The notes under the pieces were generated by a model. That model was not told the origin of the DNA. It was given only the letters and a program-made list of their open reading frames with translations, and searched no databases. This document shows positions 15,770 to 24,998 of a stretch of 64,000 nt of DNA, piece by piece. This stretch comes from Clostridium sp. (GTDB taxonomy: Bacteria > Bacillota > Clostridia > TANB77 > CAG-508): contig JAHAKD010000002.1 of NCBI GenBank assembly GCA_018371855.1, positions 189,332-253,331 on the forward strand, read 5' to 3'. Position numbers and translations under genes: made by a program. Within the stretch, counting starts at the first letter, position 1; each line of letters opens with the position of its first letter.

Positions 15770-17899
15770 ATGGCAGATGGCTCAGTTACAATTGAAGTAG
15801 AATTAACTAAAGAACAGATAGAACAAGGATTGAAATCGTTAAAAACTGATTTAGATAGTTTGTCAAAGTCAAGTAAGAGCATAGACAAATTATCTAAAGG
15901 TTTTAGTTCTGTTGGAAAAGTTGCAAGTAAAGCTGGAAATGCATTAACAGTAGGTTTAACTACTCCTTTAATTGCATTAGGAACTGCAGGAGTTAAATAC
16001 AATGCTCAAATGGAAGATTTCCAAGCAAATTTGACAACATTGTTAGGTAGTGCAGATAAAGCAAGTGAAATGTTAAACACTTTAAAGCAAATGGCAAATA
16101 CAACTCCTTTCGAAACATCAGATTTATTGCAAGCTACACAAATGATGTTAGGATTTGGGTTACAAGCAGACAAAACCACGGGATATTTACAGACTCTTGG
16201 GGACATTTCAATGGGAAACAGTGAGAAGCTTATGAGTTTAACAAGAGCTTTTTCACAAATTGGTGCATCAGGAAAAGCTACAATGGAAGATATAAATCAA
16301 ATGATAGATGCAGGATTTAACCCATTACAAATAATATCTGAACAAACTGGAAAGTCTATGGCAGATTTAAGAGACGAAGTTTCTGAAGGAAAAATATCTT
16401 TTGAAGACATAGCAGGAGCAATGCAAACAGCTACATCTGAAGGTGGAAGATATTATCAAGCAATGGATAAAGCTTCTCAAACTATGAATGGAAAAATGTC
16501 AACTGCTATGGATGCCTTAAAAACAGCTTTAGGTAATGTAACACAAAGTTTATTACCCATTGTTACAAAAGTAGTTGAAAAAGTAACTGAATGGGCAAAT
16601 GCATTTTCAAACTTAGACCAAGGAACACAAGAAACAATATTAAAAATTGCTGGTATAGTTGCAGCTGCAGGACCTGTACTTAAAATAATAGGAGGAATTT
16701 CTGGTGGTATAGGAAAACTTATAGATGTTGGAGGTAAAATTAGTACAGCATTTACAACAGGAAGTAAATCTGTAAAATTACTGGGTTCTGCTTTTAGTTT
16801 TTTAACTAGTCCAATAGGAATAGTTATAGGAATAATTGGAGCAATTGTTGGAGCTATAGTATATTTATGGAATACAAACGAAGGCTTTAGAAATGCTATT
16901 ATAAGTGCTTGGCAAGCAATATGTAATTTCTTTAGTTCAATACCTGGATTTTTTCAAAGTTTATGGGAAAATATCAAAAATTTCTTTATAAATGGATGGA
17001 ACTCAATAGTTGCATTTTTTACAGAAACGATACCAGCTTGGATACAAAGTATTATTACTTGGTTCCAACAGTTACCATATAATTTAGGATTATTAGTCGG
17101 CCAAATGGTTGGACATTTAATACAGTTTGGTGTAAATGCTTGGAATTGGGTTACAACAGAATTACCTAAAATCATCTTAGGTATAGTACAGTGGTTTATG
17201 GAACTTCCAGGTAGAATATGGAATTGGTTATTAGAGACTGTAGTGAAGATAAATCAATGGGGAGTTGAAATGTGGAATAAAGCAACAACAGCAGTTTCTA
17301 ATATGATTAATTCTGTTGTAAATTGGTTTAAAGAGCTACCGGGTAGAATATGGAATTGGTTAGTAGAAACGGTAGTAAAAGTTAACCAATGGGGCATTGA
17401 TATGATAAATAAAGGGAAACAAGCTGCTAGTGATTTAGTAACTAATATAGTTGATACAATTAAAAATTTACCAAGTAAAATGCTAGAAATAGGTAAAAAT
17501 ATAGTACAAGGAATCTGGGATGGTATTACTGGTATGGTATCTTGGCTTAAAGATAAAATTTCTGGATTCCTAGGAGGAATAGTCGATGGTGTTAAAGGCG
17601 TTTTAGGAATACATTCTCCTTCCAAAGTGTTTAACAAAGAAGTTGGACGATTTATGGCTATGGGAATTGGAGAAGGCTTTGAAGATAACTTAGACAAAGT
17701 ATATAGACAAATGCAATCTGCAGTAGACTTTGAAACACAAAAATTAAGTGCTAATTTAAGTACAACAGCAACTAATAATAAATTATTCACAGCAAATATT
17801 TTAATGAAACCTAGCGATATTTATTTAGATAGTACAAAAGTAGGTAGAGCAATAACACCTGCTGTAACAAAAACACTAAGAGGGGCAGGTGCTTATTAA
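15770..17899 (+). CDS. Tail tape measure protein
   Basis: A 709-residue protein. The N-terminal coiled coil (LTKEQIEQGLKSLKTDLDSLSKSSKSIDKL), the TMP segment with MLGFGLQADKTTGYLQTLGDISMG and MIDAGFNPLQIISEQTG, hydrophobic membrane-active stretches (around residues 60-75 and 345-370), and the C-terminal GIHSPSKVFNKEVGRFMAMGIGEGF module are all typical. Near residues 475-560 a ~44-residue Trp-rich unit (ELPGRIWNWL-ETVVK-NQWG) is duplicated. It sets tail length and is injected with DNA. Confidence 0.9.
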   Translation: MADGSVTIEVELTKEQIEQGLKSLKTDLDSLSKSSKSIDKLSKGFSSVGKVASKAGNALTVGLTTPLIALGTAGVKYNAQMEDFQANLTTLLGSADKASEMLNTLKQMANTTPFETSDLLQATQMMLGFGLQADKTTGYLQTLGDISMGNSEKLMSLTRAFSQIGASGKATMEDINQMIDAGFNPLQIISEQTGKSMADLRDEVSEGKISFEDIAGAMQTATSEGGRYYQAMDKASQTMNGKMSTAMDALKTALGNVTQSLLPIVTKVVEKVTEWANAFSNLDQGTQETILKIAGIVAAAGPVLKIIGGISGGIGKLIDVGGKISTAFTTGSKSVKLLGSAFSFLTSPIGIVIGIIGAIVGAIVYLWNTNEGFRNAIISAWQAICNFFSSIPGFFQSLWENIKNFFINGWNSIVAFFTETIPAWIQSIITWFQQLPYNLGLLVGQMVGHLIQFGVNAWNWVTTELPKIILGIVQWFMELPGRIWNWLLETVVKINQWGVEMWNKATTAVSNMINSVVNWFKELPGRIWNWLVETVVKVNQWGIDMINKGKQAASDLVTNIVDTIKNLPSKMLEIGKNIVQGIWDGITGMVSWLKDKISGFLGGIVDGVKGVLGIHSPSKVFNKEVGRFMAMGIGEGFEDNLDKVYRQMQSAVDFETQKLSANLSTTATNNKLFTANILMKPSDIYLDSTKVGRAITPAVTKTLRGAGAY

Positions 17900-17901
17900 T
17901 T

Positions 17902-19446
17902 ATGATAGCAAGATGGAATAATAAAAATTATAGAATAATTGATAGTATAGAAATAAAAAAGTCTAGTAGAGAGGTTACATATACAGACCTTAATCTAGAC
18001 TTTTCTAAATGTACTATGGAGGATTTACCTTATGCACAGCAAGAAGTACAAATAATAGATAAAGATGGAAAACTTAAGTTTACTGGTTTTGTGTCTAAGT
18101 ATAAATTACCAGAGCTTAAGAAAATAATTACTACAGAAAAAGAGCTTAATTTAAGCTTATATACTCCAAGACAAATGACAACAATTAGAACAGTAACAAT
18201 TATGAGAACAGCAATGTTAAGTGAAATTATTACACAAGTGTTAATGCCGCTTTATCAAGATGGTTTTGTATTAAAAACATTAAATATAGAGGACAAATCT
18301 GTAACGTTAAAATTAATAAGTAAAACTGTAGAAGAGGTACTTAATTACTTATCTAATAAATATAGTCTTTATTGGAATATAAACGAATTTAAAGAAATAG
18401 AAATAGATGATATTAATTATTTATTTAATAAAGTGCCTAAAAAAACTATTAATATAAATAACTATAAGCAACAAATAAATGGTTTCTTAAGCATATCCCC
18501 AACTGTAGAAAATTTAGATTATGCAAATATTATAAATATTAAAAATGCAAGAATTTTCTATGATAATACACAGAAAGTTAATGTAACACTAAAAAATGGA
18601 GATAGAATAGATTTTGAAAATCCAATTGATATAAGTTTAGGAACAGCAGAAAGAATAGTTGGAGAATTAGCAGTTAATCAAACGACAACATGTACAAATT
18701 TAGAGCTAATATATAATGATTCTTCCCAAGCATATGTAGTATGTGGATTTAATGTAGATGGTGAAGTTCAAGATGGACTTAATATGAAGGATATTGCAAC
18801 AGACGATAGTACAGGTGCTTTATTTGTTCTTACAATGGATAGTACGTTTAAAAATTTAGCAACAGGTATTACATATAAAGGAGAAAATGAAATAACAGTA
18901 AATTCTATTAGAAGCCAAACTTTTTTGAAATATGCAAATATGAGATTAATAAATTGGCAAGAGATAGAACAAAACGAAGGTAAAATAACAACTTCTGGAC
19001 AAATAGAAAAAATATTAGATGTAGAAAATGGTTGGTTTACTGTTCAAGAGTTGATAGATTATATAAGAAATACATTTATTATTAATAATAAATATACAAA
19101 TCAGGTCACATTAAAATATGATAAAGAAAACGATATAGAAATAGGAGATAGAATAGATATAAACCTTCCAGAATATTTTACGGAAGGTATTTTTATTGTA
19201 ACAGCGATAAATGAAAGCAAAGAAGCTAATAATCCAACCAATTACTCTGTAGAACTTAGAAATACAAACTTATTAGAAAATTATATAGATCTATTTAGAA
19301 ATAGCTCTGATACAGAAGAACAAGACAGCCAAATTGAAACAGAATACGTTGTAGAATACTCTGGCGAAGAAAAGATAAACGAGATATATGAAATCGAAAT
19401 GAATGAAGACTACAACGATACATTAAATACGATTTTAAGAGGTTAA
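17902..19446 (+). CDS. Tail/baseplate hub-like protein
   Basis: A 514-residue protein right after the tape measure. It opens with a beta-rich domain (RWNNKNYRIIDSIEIKKSSREVTYTDLNLDFS) and has a C-terminal VTLKYDKENDIEIGDRIDINLPEYFTEGIFIVTAINES hub-like strand set. Fits phage tail/baseplate hub proteins (Gp37-like group) in position and pattern; precise role in the tail tip is inferred. Confidence 0.65.
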   Translation: MIARWNNKNYRIIDSIEIKKSSREVTYTDLNLDFSKCTMEDLPYAQQEVQIIDKDGKLKFTGFVSKYKLPELKKIITTEKELNLSLYTPRQMTTIRTVTIMRTAMLSEIITQVLMPLYQDGFVLKTLNIEDKSVTLKLISKTVEEVLNYLSNKYSLYWNINEFKEIEIDDINYLFNKVPKKTININNYKQQINGFLSISPTVENLDYANIINIKNARIFYDNTQKVNVTLKNGDRIDFENPIDISLGTAERIVGELAVNQTTTCTNLELIYNDSSQAYVVCGFNVDGEVQDGLNMKDIATDDSTGALFVLTMDSTFKNLATGITYKGENEITVNSIRSQTFLKYANMRLINWQEIEQNEGKITTSGQIEKILDVENGWFTVQELIDYIRNTFIINNKYTNQVTLKYDKENDIEIGDRIDINLPEYFTEGIFIVTAINESKEANNPTNYSVELRNTNLLENYIDLFRNSSDTEEQDSQIETEYVVEYSGEEKINEIYEIEMNEDYNDTLNTILRG

Positions 19447-19450
19447 TGCT

Positions 19451-20380
19451 ATGAAGATAAAGAATTTAGAAGTAAGTATAAAAGTAGGTAATAAGCAACA
19501 TAAATTTACCAATTTAATATTAAATAAATATTTAGATTTATTTGCAGATAGCTTTTTAGAATTTAAAGATAAAAATTTAGACTTCTGCTGTGTTAACCTA
19601 ACAAACGAAAAAACACTTGTAACAGCAGAAAGTACAAAGATGCCATTTGATACAATATTAGAATTTAATTCTGCAGAAAAAAGTGAACTGTTAACAGAGA
19701 ATACAGTAATAAATAAATATAACTACGAAAGTCCATTGGCTGGATATCAACCTTTGAGTAGTTACATAGGTCAATATATAAAGCAAATTGGATTTGGAAT
19801 TTATGATTATGAAGCAAAGAAATTTGAGTTATATGCGTATTTAGATGTAAGCAAATATAATATAGTTGTTCAAGAAGGACAACCTATTATAATAAGCCGA
19901 ATGGATAAGGTTTCCACTGACATGAATTTCTGGAGTAATGCTAATGCTGTAAAGTGTCCATACCACCTTACAACTAAAGGATTATTAGAAGTAAATGGAT
20001 ATGAATATGATACAGTAATACCAAAGCTTTATAGTATAGGATTTGGAGCATTACCATATAAATTTACAGATGAGTATTTAGTAGAAGATTTGGATATATC
20101 TAAAACTGGAGTGGGAGAAATAACCATAAACAATGTATTGAATAATTATGCAAAAAATGACCTATTTCCTCGAGAAGATTTATATCCAAGAGTAGATTTG
20201 TATCCACAAGAAGGAACAGCTAATTTATTAATTTACAAGTTTAAATTATTTAGAAAAGTATTTACAGACCCAGAGCAACCTCCAACGTTGCAAGATACGG
20301 GTCTTTTTTATGTGCAATATAAACAATTAGAACGATTTGGACAGATTATAAAATTGAAAATCCGTTATGAAAGAGGTTAA
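19451..20380 (+). CDS. Baseplate/tail protein with YPRxDLYP repeats
   Basis: A 309-residue beta-rich protein. A distinctive repeat FPREDLYPRVDLYPQ lies near residues 236-250, seen in baseplate or tail-tip proteins of Firmicute phages. Located between the hub-like protein and receptor-binding candidates, four bases apart from each neighbour. Specific family not assigned. Confidence 0.55.
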   Translation: MKIKNLEVSIKVGNKQHKFTNLILNKYLDLFADSFLEFKDKNLDFCCVNLTNEKTLVTAESTKMPFDTILEFNSAEKSELLTENTVINKYNYESPLAGYQPLSSYIGQYIKQIGFGIYDYEAKKFELYAYLDVSKYNIVVQEGQPIIISRMDKVSTDMNFWSNANAVKCPYHLTTKGLLEVNGYEYDTVIPKLYSIGFGALPYKFTDEYLVEDLDISKTGVGEITINNVLNNYAKNDLFPREDLYPRVDLYPQEGTANLLIYKFKLFRKVFTDPEQPPTLQDTGLFYVQYKQLERFGQIIKLKIRYERG

Positions 20381-20383
20381 AAA

Positions 20384-20902
20384 ATGAAATTAAACAAAGT
20401 AAACTTTACTAATAATCAATATCCTGGAATTTCTAAAGAAACATTAGAAGCTTTACAGGAAAACATAGATGAAGCAATAAATACAATTCCATTAATGAAA
20501 GTTAGAATTAATAGACAAGATATAAAAACGGATGGAACATATGGAAGTACAACTGTACCACTTAATGCAGTAGAAATAAATAATGATAATCTTGATAATT
20601 ATTTAATAAAAGAAAATAACGAAATAGTTATAGGAGATGATGTAAATCTTGTAGAAGTAGTTCTATTTACAAGAGGTTTAGGTTTTTATGGAGGTAGTGG
20701 AGATAAAGAATTAATGATTGTGAAAAATGGACAAAAAATAGATGGATATTATCAACAAGCTACCACGGGTTGGTGGGGAATAGCTATTCCAACAGCAATC
20801 TCAGTAAGCAAGGGAGACCGTTTAAGTGTTGTATTGCAAAGTCAAGCAGAAGGAACAACGGAAATACTAGAAGGCTATTTACAAGTAAAAGTTTTAAAAT
20901 AG
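20384..20902 (+). CDS. Fibre/receptor-binding protein with C-terminal jelly-roll-like domain
   Basis: A 172-residue protein: N-terminal ~45 residues probably attach to the baseplate (KEALEALQENIDEAIN-like helix), and the C-terminal ~90 residues (NLVEVVLFTRGLGFYGGSG...SVSKGDRLSVVLQSQ) alternate strands like C1q/TNF-type heads. A second gene downstream has a related fold pattern. Confidence 0.5.
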   Translation: MKLNKVNFTNNQYPGISKETLEALQENIDEAINTIPLMKVRINRQDIKTDGTYGSTTVPLNAVEINNDNLDNYLIKENNEIVIGDDVNLVEVVLFTRGLGFYGGSGDKELMIVKNGQKIDGYYQQATTGWWGIAIPTAISVSKGDRLSVVLQSQAEGTTEILEGYLQVKVLK

Positions 20903-20914
20903 GAGGGTATAGAA

Positions 20915-21550
20915 ATGGCTGAAAAAATACAATATGGCAATAAAGCCCCATATCAAACTTTACCAGATATTCCAGAGCAAAATAAAACAACAGCAGAGAA
21001 TATGAATGAAATAAAAGAGGTAGTAAACAACAATGCCACAGAATTAGATAATGCGAAAGATAAAGTTGAGGAACTAGACAAAAAAATGAATATAGTCGTT
21101 GCTCCTGCTCTAACATACAGAGGTTCTGTAACAAATTATAGTGATTTAAGCACAATAACAAATCCTAATCCTGGAGATATATATTCTGTTTCAAGTGAAA
21201 ATAAGAATTATGCATACGGAGATGAAGGATGGAATGAATATACTCCACAAATAGATTTAACAGAGATTAATGCTCAAATTCAAAACTTACAAATACAAAT
21301 AAATAATATTCCGACTATAACTAATAAGATTACGTCTTTAGTTACAGAAGAAGAAATTCAACAAAACACAAACTATGAAGTTTCAGAATATATTTTAGGA
21401 AATAACTCTATAGAAATCTATTTTGAAGGATGTAAATTAATCAAGGATGAAAATTACATAGAAGCAGATGAAACACATATTCAATTCAAAGATTGGAATG
21501 TACCAATCGGTAGCCACTTAGAAATAATAGTAAGAAAAGAGGAAGAATAA
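20915..21550 (+). CDS. Tail fibre-like protein
   Basis: A 211-residue protein with an N-terminal helical coiled-coil part (NKTTAENMNEIKEVVNNNATELDNAKDKVEELDKKM) and a middle YRGSVTNYSDLSTITNPNPGDIYSVSSEN motif common in phage fibres, followed by a second coiled-coil and a beta C-terminus. It precedes the putative receptor-binding head gene, overlapping it by one base. Confidence 0.6.
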   Translation: MAEKIQYGNKAPYQTLPDIPEQNKTTAENMNEIKEVVNNNATELDNAKDKVEELDKKMNIVVAPALTYRGSVTNYSDLSTITNPNPGDIYSVSSENKNYAYGDEGWNEYTPQIDLTEINAQIQNLQIQINNIPTITNKITSLVTEEEIQQNTNYEVSEYILGNNSIEIYFEGCKLIKDENYIEADETHIQFKDWNVPIGSHLEIIVRKEEE

Positions 21551-22020
21551 TGAGCGAACCAAAAATCTTAGAATTAGAAAAGAAATTAAATAAAATGCAC
21601 GATATAATAGCTGTTGGATTTAGTGCAGATTTTTCGATAACTAGTTCGAATTGGCAACAAAAGAGTTTGATTTTTGATAAAACTATTAAGAAAATAGGAA
21701 ATGATTTAACTTTAGAAAGTGGAAAAGTAAAAATAGGAGCAGGAGTTAAAGTTGTAAAAGTTAGTTTTCAAGGACTAGTAAATGCGTTGGCCAACGATAC
21801 ATTTTACGATATACAGATAAGAAAAAATTCTACATATATTACAAGCTGTTCTGGGAGAAAAACAGGAGACCCTCAAAGTTGGTCTTTTGGGATATCTCCT
21901 GTTGTTATCGAAGTTACAGAAGGAGATATAATAGAAATGTCTGCTTTTGTAACTTCTGCAACTTTTGTAGCTAATAATGCAACACAATTTCTTGTAGAGA
22001 TAATTGAATATGAAGATTAG
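21550..22020 (+). CDS. C1q/TNF-like receptor-binding head protein
   Basis: A 156-residue protein with a short N-terminal helix and a beta-sandwich-like body: ITSSNWQQKSLIFDKTIKKIGNDLTLESGKVKIGAGVKVVKVSFQG..., ending in VTEGDIIEMSAFVTS and FLVEIIEYED. This layout matches trimeric jelly-roll heads of phage receptor-binding proteins. Start overlaps the fibre gene stop (TAATG). Confidence 0.55.
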   Translation: MSEPKILELEKKLNKMHDIIAVGFSADFSITSSNWQQKSLIFDKTIKKIGNDLTLESGKVKIGAGVKVVKVSFQGLVNALANDTFYDIQIRKNSTYITSCSGRKTGDPQSWSFGISPVVIEVTEGDIIEMSAFVTSATFVANNATQFLVEIIEYED

Positions 22021-22091
22021 AAAGTATAGGAGGACATTAATAAGCTTATTCTTAATAAGGTTCTTTAATTTATTTATATAGGAGAAAAAAG

Positions 22092-22403
22092 ATGAATGAA
22101 ATTATAAACGTAATAACAAGTTATCTTATTCCAACTATTTTAGGTGGAATATTAGGTTTTATTTCTACTAAATTAAAAAAGAACAAAAAGAAAGATTTAG
22201 CAATAGAACAAGGTGTACAAGCATTATTAAGAAATGAAATAATAAGAAGATATAGAGAGTTTGAAAGTAAGGGGGAAATCTCTATACTAGATAAGGAAAA
22301 TTTAGAAGAAATGTTTGAACAATATAAAAATTTAGGTGGAAATGGAACAGTTAAGAAGATGATGGACGAATTATTAGAGTTAAAAACTAAAATAATTAGA
22401 TAG
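22092..22403 (+). CDS. Holin-like / lysis accessory membrane protein
   Basis: A 103-residue protein with one N-terminal hydrophobic segment (ITSYLIPTILGGILGFIS) and a long charged cytoplasmic part. It precedes the second holin candidate and the lysin, so it probably acts in lysis or is a small tail accessory; resembles LLH-type holins only weakly. Confidence 0.55.
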   Translation: MNEIINVITSYLIPTILGGILGFISTKLKKNKKKDLAIEQGVQALLRNEIIRRYREFESKGEISILDKENLEEMFEQYKNLGGNGTVKKMMDELLELKTKIIR

Positions 22404-22415
22404 GAGGAAATTATA

Positions 22416-22610
22416 ATGAACAACAAAGTATATGATGTATTAAAGTGGATAACACTAGTATTTTTACCAGCTTTTACAACTTTAGTTGGTGTAGTTTTAA
22501 ATTGCTTTAATATAGGTTGTACAGAGATAGTTTTAACAATAATGACAGCTGTAACAACATTTTTAGGAGCAATTTTAGGAATTTCTAATATTAATTATAA
22601 TAAGAAATAA
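22416..22610 (+). CDS. Holin (Dp-1 family-like)
   Basis: A 64-residue protein, MNNKVYDVLKWITLVFLPAFTTL, with two transmembrane helices separated by a short Cys-containing turn and a basic tail. The opening matches the Dp-1 type holins of Firmicute phages. Directly upstream of the endolysin with AGGAGG. It forms the membrane lesion that releases the lysin. Confidence 0.8.
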   Translation: MNNKVYDVLKWITLVFLPAFTTLVGVVLNCFNIGCTEIVLTIMTAVTTFLGAILGISNINYNKK

Positions 22611-22623
22611 GGAGGAATAGTAT

Positions 22624-23778
22624 ATGTTAAAAGGAATTGACATTTCAAAGTGGCAAGCAGGAATAGATTTAAATAAAATTAATTGTGATTTTGTAATAAT
22701 TAAAGCGACAGAAGGAAAAAGTTATGTAGATCCATCATGTGATATATTTTTTCAAAAAGCGCTAAATTTAAATAAAAAACTAGGAATATATCATTTTGCT
22801 AATAATTCTGATAATACAGCTGAACAAGAAGCTGATTGGTTTATCAAAAATACAAAAGGATATATAGGAAAAGCAATACCAATTTTAGACTTTGAAGATA
22901 AAGGAGCTACACATGATGTAGCGTGGGCAAAAAAATGGCTAGATAGAGTAGCAGAAGCATATGGTTGTAAACCTTTAATATATATGTCAGAATCTGTTGT
23001 AAATAGCTATGACTGGTCTAGTGTAGCTAATGCTAATTATGGATTATGGGTTGCTAAATATCGAGATAATAATGCAGATTATAATTATGATATGTCTAAT
23101 GCGGGAAGAAATCCAGCAGTAAGACATTGGAAATTTTATGCATTATGGCAATGGACAAGTTCTGGAAGATTAGATGGCTATAATGGTAATTTAGATTGTA
23201 ATGTTTTTTATGGTGACAAAGAAGCTTGGGATAAATATATAGGAAATGAAATACCACCACATGAAGAAAACAATACAGATACAGTTGTAACTCCACCTGT
23301 TGAAAGTTCAACAGTATCATATGAAGTACAAAATGGAGACAATTTAACAAAAATTGCTAAGAAATATGGAACTACAGTAGATGAAATAGTTAGACTTAAT
23401 AATATTAGTGATCCTAACTTAATATATGTAGGACAATATCTAGTAATTCCAACTACTTCAAACGCTCAAGTATCTACAGATAGTACATATGTAGTAAAGA
23501 GTGGAGATACTTTATCTGGAATAGCCAACAAATTTGGAACTACATATCAAAAACTTGCAGAAATAAATGGAATATCTAATCCAAACATTATATATCCAGG
23601 CCAAGTTTTAAAAATAAATGGAACTACTGCAAACTCTACTAAAACTTATACGGTACAAAGTGGAGATAATCTAACAAAGATTGCAAAACAATTTAATACA
23701 ACTGTAGATAGCTTAGTTTCTAAAAACGGAATAAAGGATAAAAATAAAATATACGTTGGACAAGTATTAAAAATATAA
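22624..23778 (+). CDS. Endolysin: GH25 muramidase with three LysM repeats
   Basis: A 384-residue protein. Residues ~1-200 form a glycosyl hydrolase 25 domain (GIDISKWQAGID, FVIIKATEGKSYVDP, PILDFED with catalytic acids, LWQWTSSGRLDG). After a Thr/Val linker, three LysM modules occupy roughly residues 236-280, 292-336 and 341-384 (each Y.V..GD.L..IA..(F/Y)..T...L...N.I...). It cleaves peptidoglycan at lysis. It ends the late operon, followed by a terminator. Confidence 0.92.
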   Translation: MLKGIDISKWQAGIDLNKINCDFVIIKATEGKSYVDPSCDIFFQKALNLNKKLGIYHFANNSDNTAEQEADWFIKNTKGYIGKAIPILDFEDKGATHDVAWAKKWLDRVAEAYGCKPLIYMSESVVNSYDWSSVANANYGLWVAKYRDNNADYNYDMSNAGRNPAVRHWKFYALWQWTSSGRLDGYNGNLDCNVFYGDKEAWDKYIGNEIPPHEENNTDTVVTPPVESSTVSYEVQNGDNLTKIAKKYGTTVDEIVRLNNISDPNLIYVGQYLVIPTTSNAQVSTDSTYVVKSGDTLSGIANKFGTTYQKLAEINGISNPNIIYPGQVLKINGTTANSTKTYTVQSGDNLTKIAKQFNTTVDSLVSKNGIKDKNKIYVGQVLKI

Positions 23779-23789
23779 AAAGGAGAAGA

Positions 23790-23820
23790 GGTCTAGTGTA
23801 ACGCTACACCTCTTTTTTTT
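23790..23820 (+). terminator. Terminator of the prophage late operon
   Basis: AGAGG with GTGTA pairs with TACAC and CTCT (small bulge), followed by eight T. Placed immediately after the lysin stop. Confidence 0.75.
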
Positions 23821-23849
23821 ATATAAAAAATATGATAAAATAAGTACAG

Positions 23850-23933
23850 TTTGTTACTAATTTGTTACTAATTAGGTAAAATTAGATAGTGTTAGATGTG
23901 ATTATAAAAATAGAGATAAACATAGAGTAACAA
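23850..23933. repeat. Arm-type repeats at the probable right end of the prophage
   Basis: Two abutting perfect 11-bp copies of TTTGTTACTAA (23850-23860 and 23861-23871) and an inverted TTGTTACT (as AGTAACAA, 23926-23933) lie between the lysin terminator and the first chromosomal operon. Such TTGTTACTA arrays resemble tyrosine-integrase arm sites near attP ends of Firmicute prophages. The core crossover site and the left end are not visible. Confidence 0.45.
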
Positions 23934-23975
23934 CGTATACATTGAAAATAGTATATTTACAAAAGATGTGAAAAA

Positions 23976-24004
23976 TTGAAAAAATCTGACCGGTCGGACT
24001 AATT
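23976..24004 (+). promoter_or_regulatory. fab operon promoter with GC-rich palindromic operator
   Basis: TTGAAA (23976-23981), a 17-bp spacer and CTAATT (23999-24004) precede fabH. The spacer contains TGACCGGTCGGAC, whose core GACCGGTC (23988-23995) is a perfect palindrome and extremely GC-rich for this genome. It resembles TetR-family operator sequences. A repressor bound there would block the promoter. No regulator gene lies nearby. Confidence 0.55.
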
Positions 24005-24059
24005 AAAAATAAGCTAAAAAACAGTAAAATATTATATAGACTTTATATAGGGAGTAGAT

Positions 24060-24977
24060 ATGAGCAATATACAAATAATTTCAAGCGGAAAATATATTCC
24101 TGAAATAAAAATAACAAATGAAGAATTAGAAAAAAAATATCAAGTAGAAGAAAATTATATTTTTAAAAGAACAGGAATAAAGCAAAGATTTTATGCTAAT
24201 GAAGAAATAGAGCAATTAGCAATTAAAGCTTCAAAAGAAGCTCTACAAAATATAAAAGAAAATATAGATTTAATAATAGTAGCATCTATATCAGGAAGAT
24301 GCCAAATGCCAAGTATATCTTACGAGATACAAAAATATTTTGATATAAAGAATTGTATATGTATGGATATTTTAGCAGGATGTGCAGGTTTTATAAATGC
24401 TTTAGATATAGCAAAGTTATATATAGATAGTAATAGAATAAATACTGCGTTAGTTGTAGGAGTAGAAAAATTATCAACACATATAGACAAGAATGATATA
24501 AATACAGAAATATTGCTTGCAGATGGTGCAGGAGCAATTGTTATAAAAAGATGTGATCAATCAAAACTATATGATTCATATATAGAAAGTAAAGGTCAAA
24601 AAGGTGAAATATTAACATGTGTAAATAATGAAAAAATATATATGGATGGTAAAGAAGTATATAAATATGCTGTTACAGATACAGTAAAAAATATGACCAA
24701 GCTTTTAGAAAAAAATGAAATAACTATGGAAGATATAACTTATGTAATTCCACATCAATCTAATAGAAGAATTTTGTCATCAATGGCAAACAAATTAAAA
24801 CTTCAAAGTAACAAGATGTATTCTAATGTAGAAGAATATGGAAATACATTTTGCGCAAGTATTCCAATAGCACTAGATGATATGTTTAAACAAAATAAAC
24901 TAACAGAAAATGATAAAGTTATTTTAATAGGATATGGCGGAGGTTTAAATACAGGAAGTATCTTATTAGAATTATAA
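24060..24977 (+). CDS. fabH: 3-oxoacyl-ACP synthase III
   Basis: A 305-residue condensing enzyme that starts fatty acid synthesis by joining acetyl-CoA to malonyl-ACP. The active-site Cys lies in DILAGCAGF (Cys108), His in YVIPHQSNRR and Asn in GNTFCASIP; the C-terminal GYGGGLNTGSILLE closes the thiolase fold. It heads the fab/acc operon behind a promoter with a palindromic operator. Slightly shorter than usual FabH but complete. Confidence 0.9.
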   Translation: MSNIQIISSGKYIPEIKITNEELEKKYQVEENYIFKRTGIKQRFYANEEIEQLAIKASKEALQNIKENIDLIIVASISGRCQMPSISYEIQKYFDIKNCICMDILAGCAGFINALDIAKLYIDSNRINTALVVGVEKLSTHIDKNDINTEILLADGAGAIVIKRCDQSKLYDSYIESKGQKGEILTCVNNEKIYMDGKEVYKYAVTDTVKNMTKLLEKNEITMEDITYVIPHQSNRRILSSMANKLKLQSNKMYSNVEEYGNTFCASIPIALDDMFKQNKLTENDKVILIGYGGGLNTGSILLEL

Positions 24978-24998
24978 GACAAAGGAAGGAAGATTGTA

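Noticed and set aside
17254..17790. Long minus-strand frame opposite the tape measure gene
   Set aside because: Shadow of the coding strand: no RBS, no recognisable domain, and the + strand product is certain.
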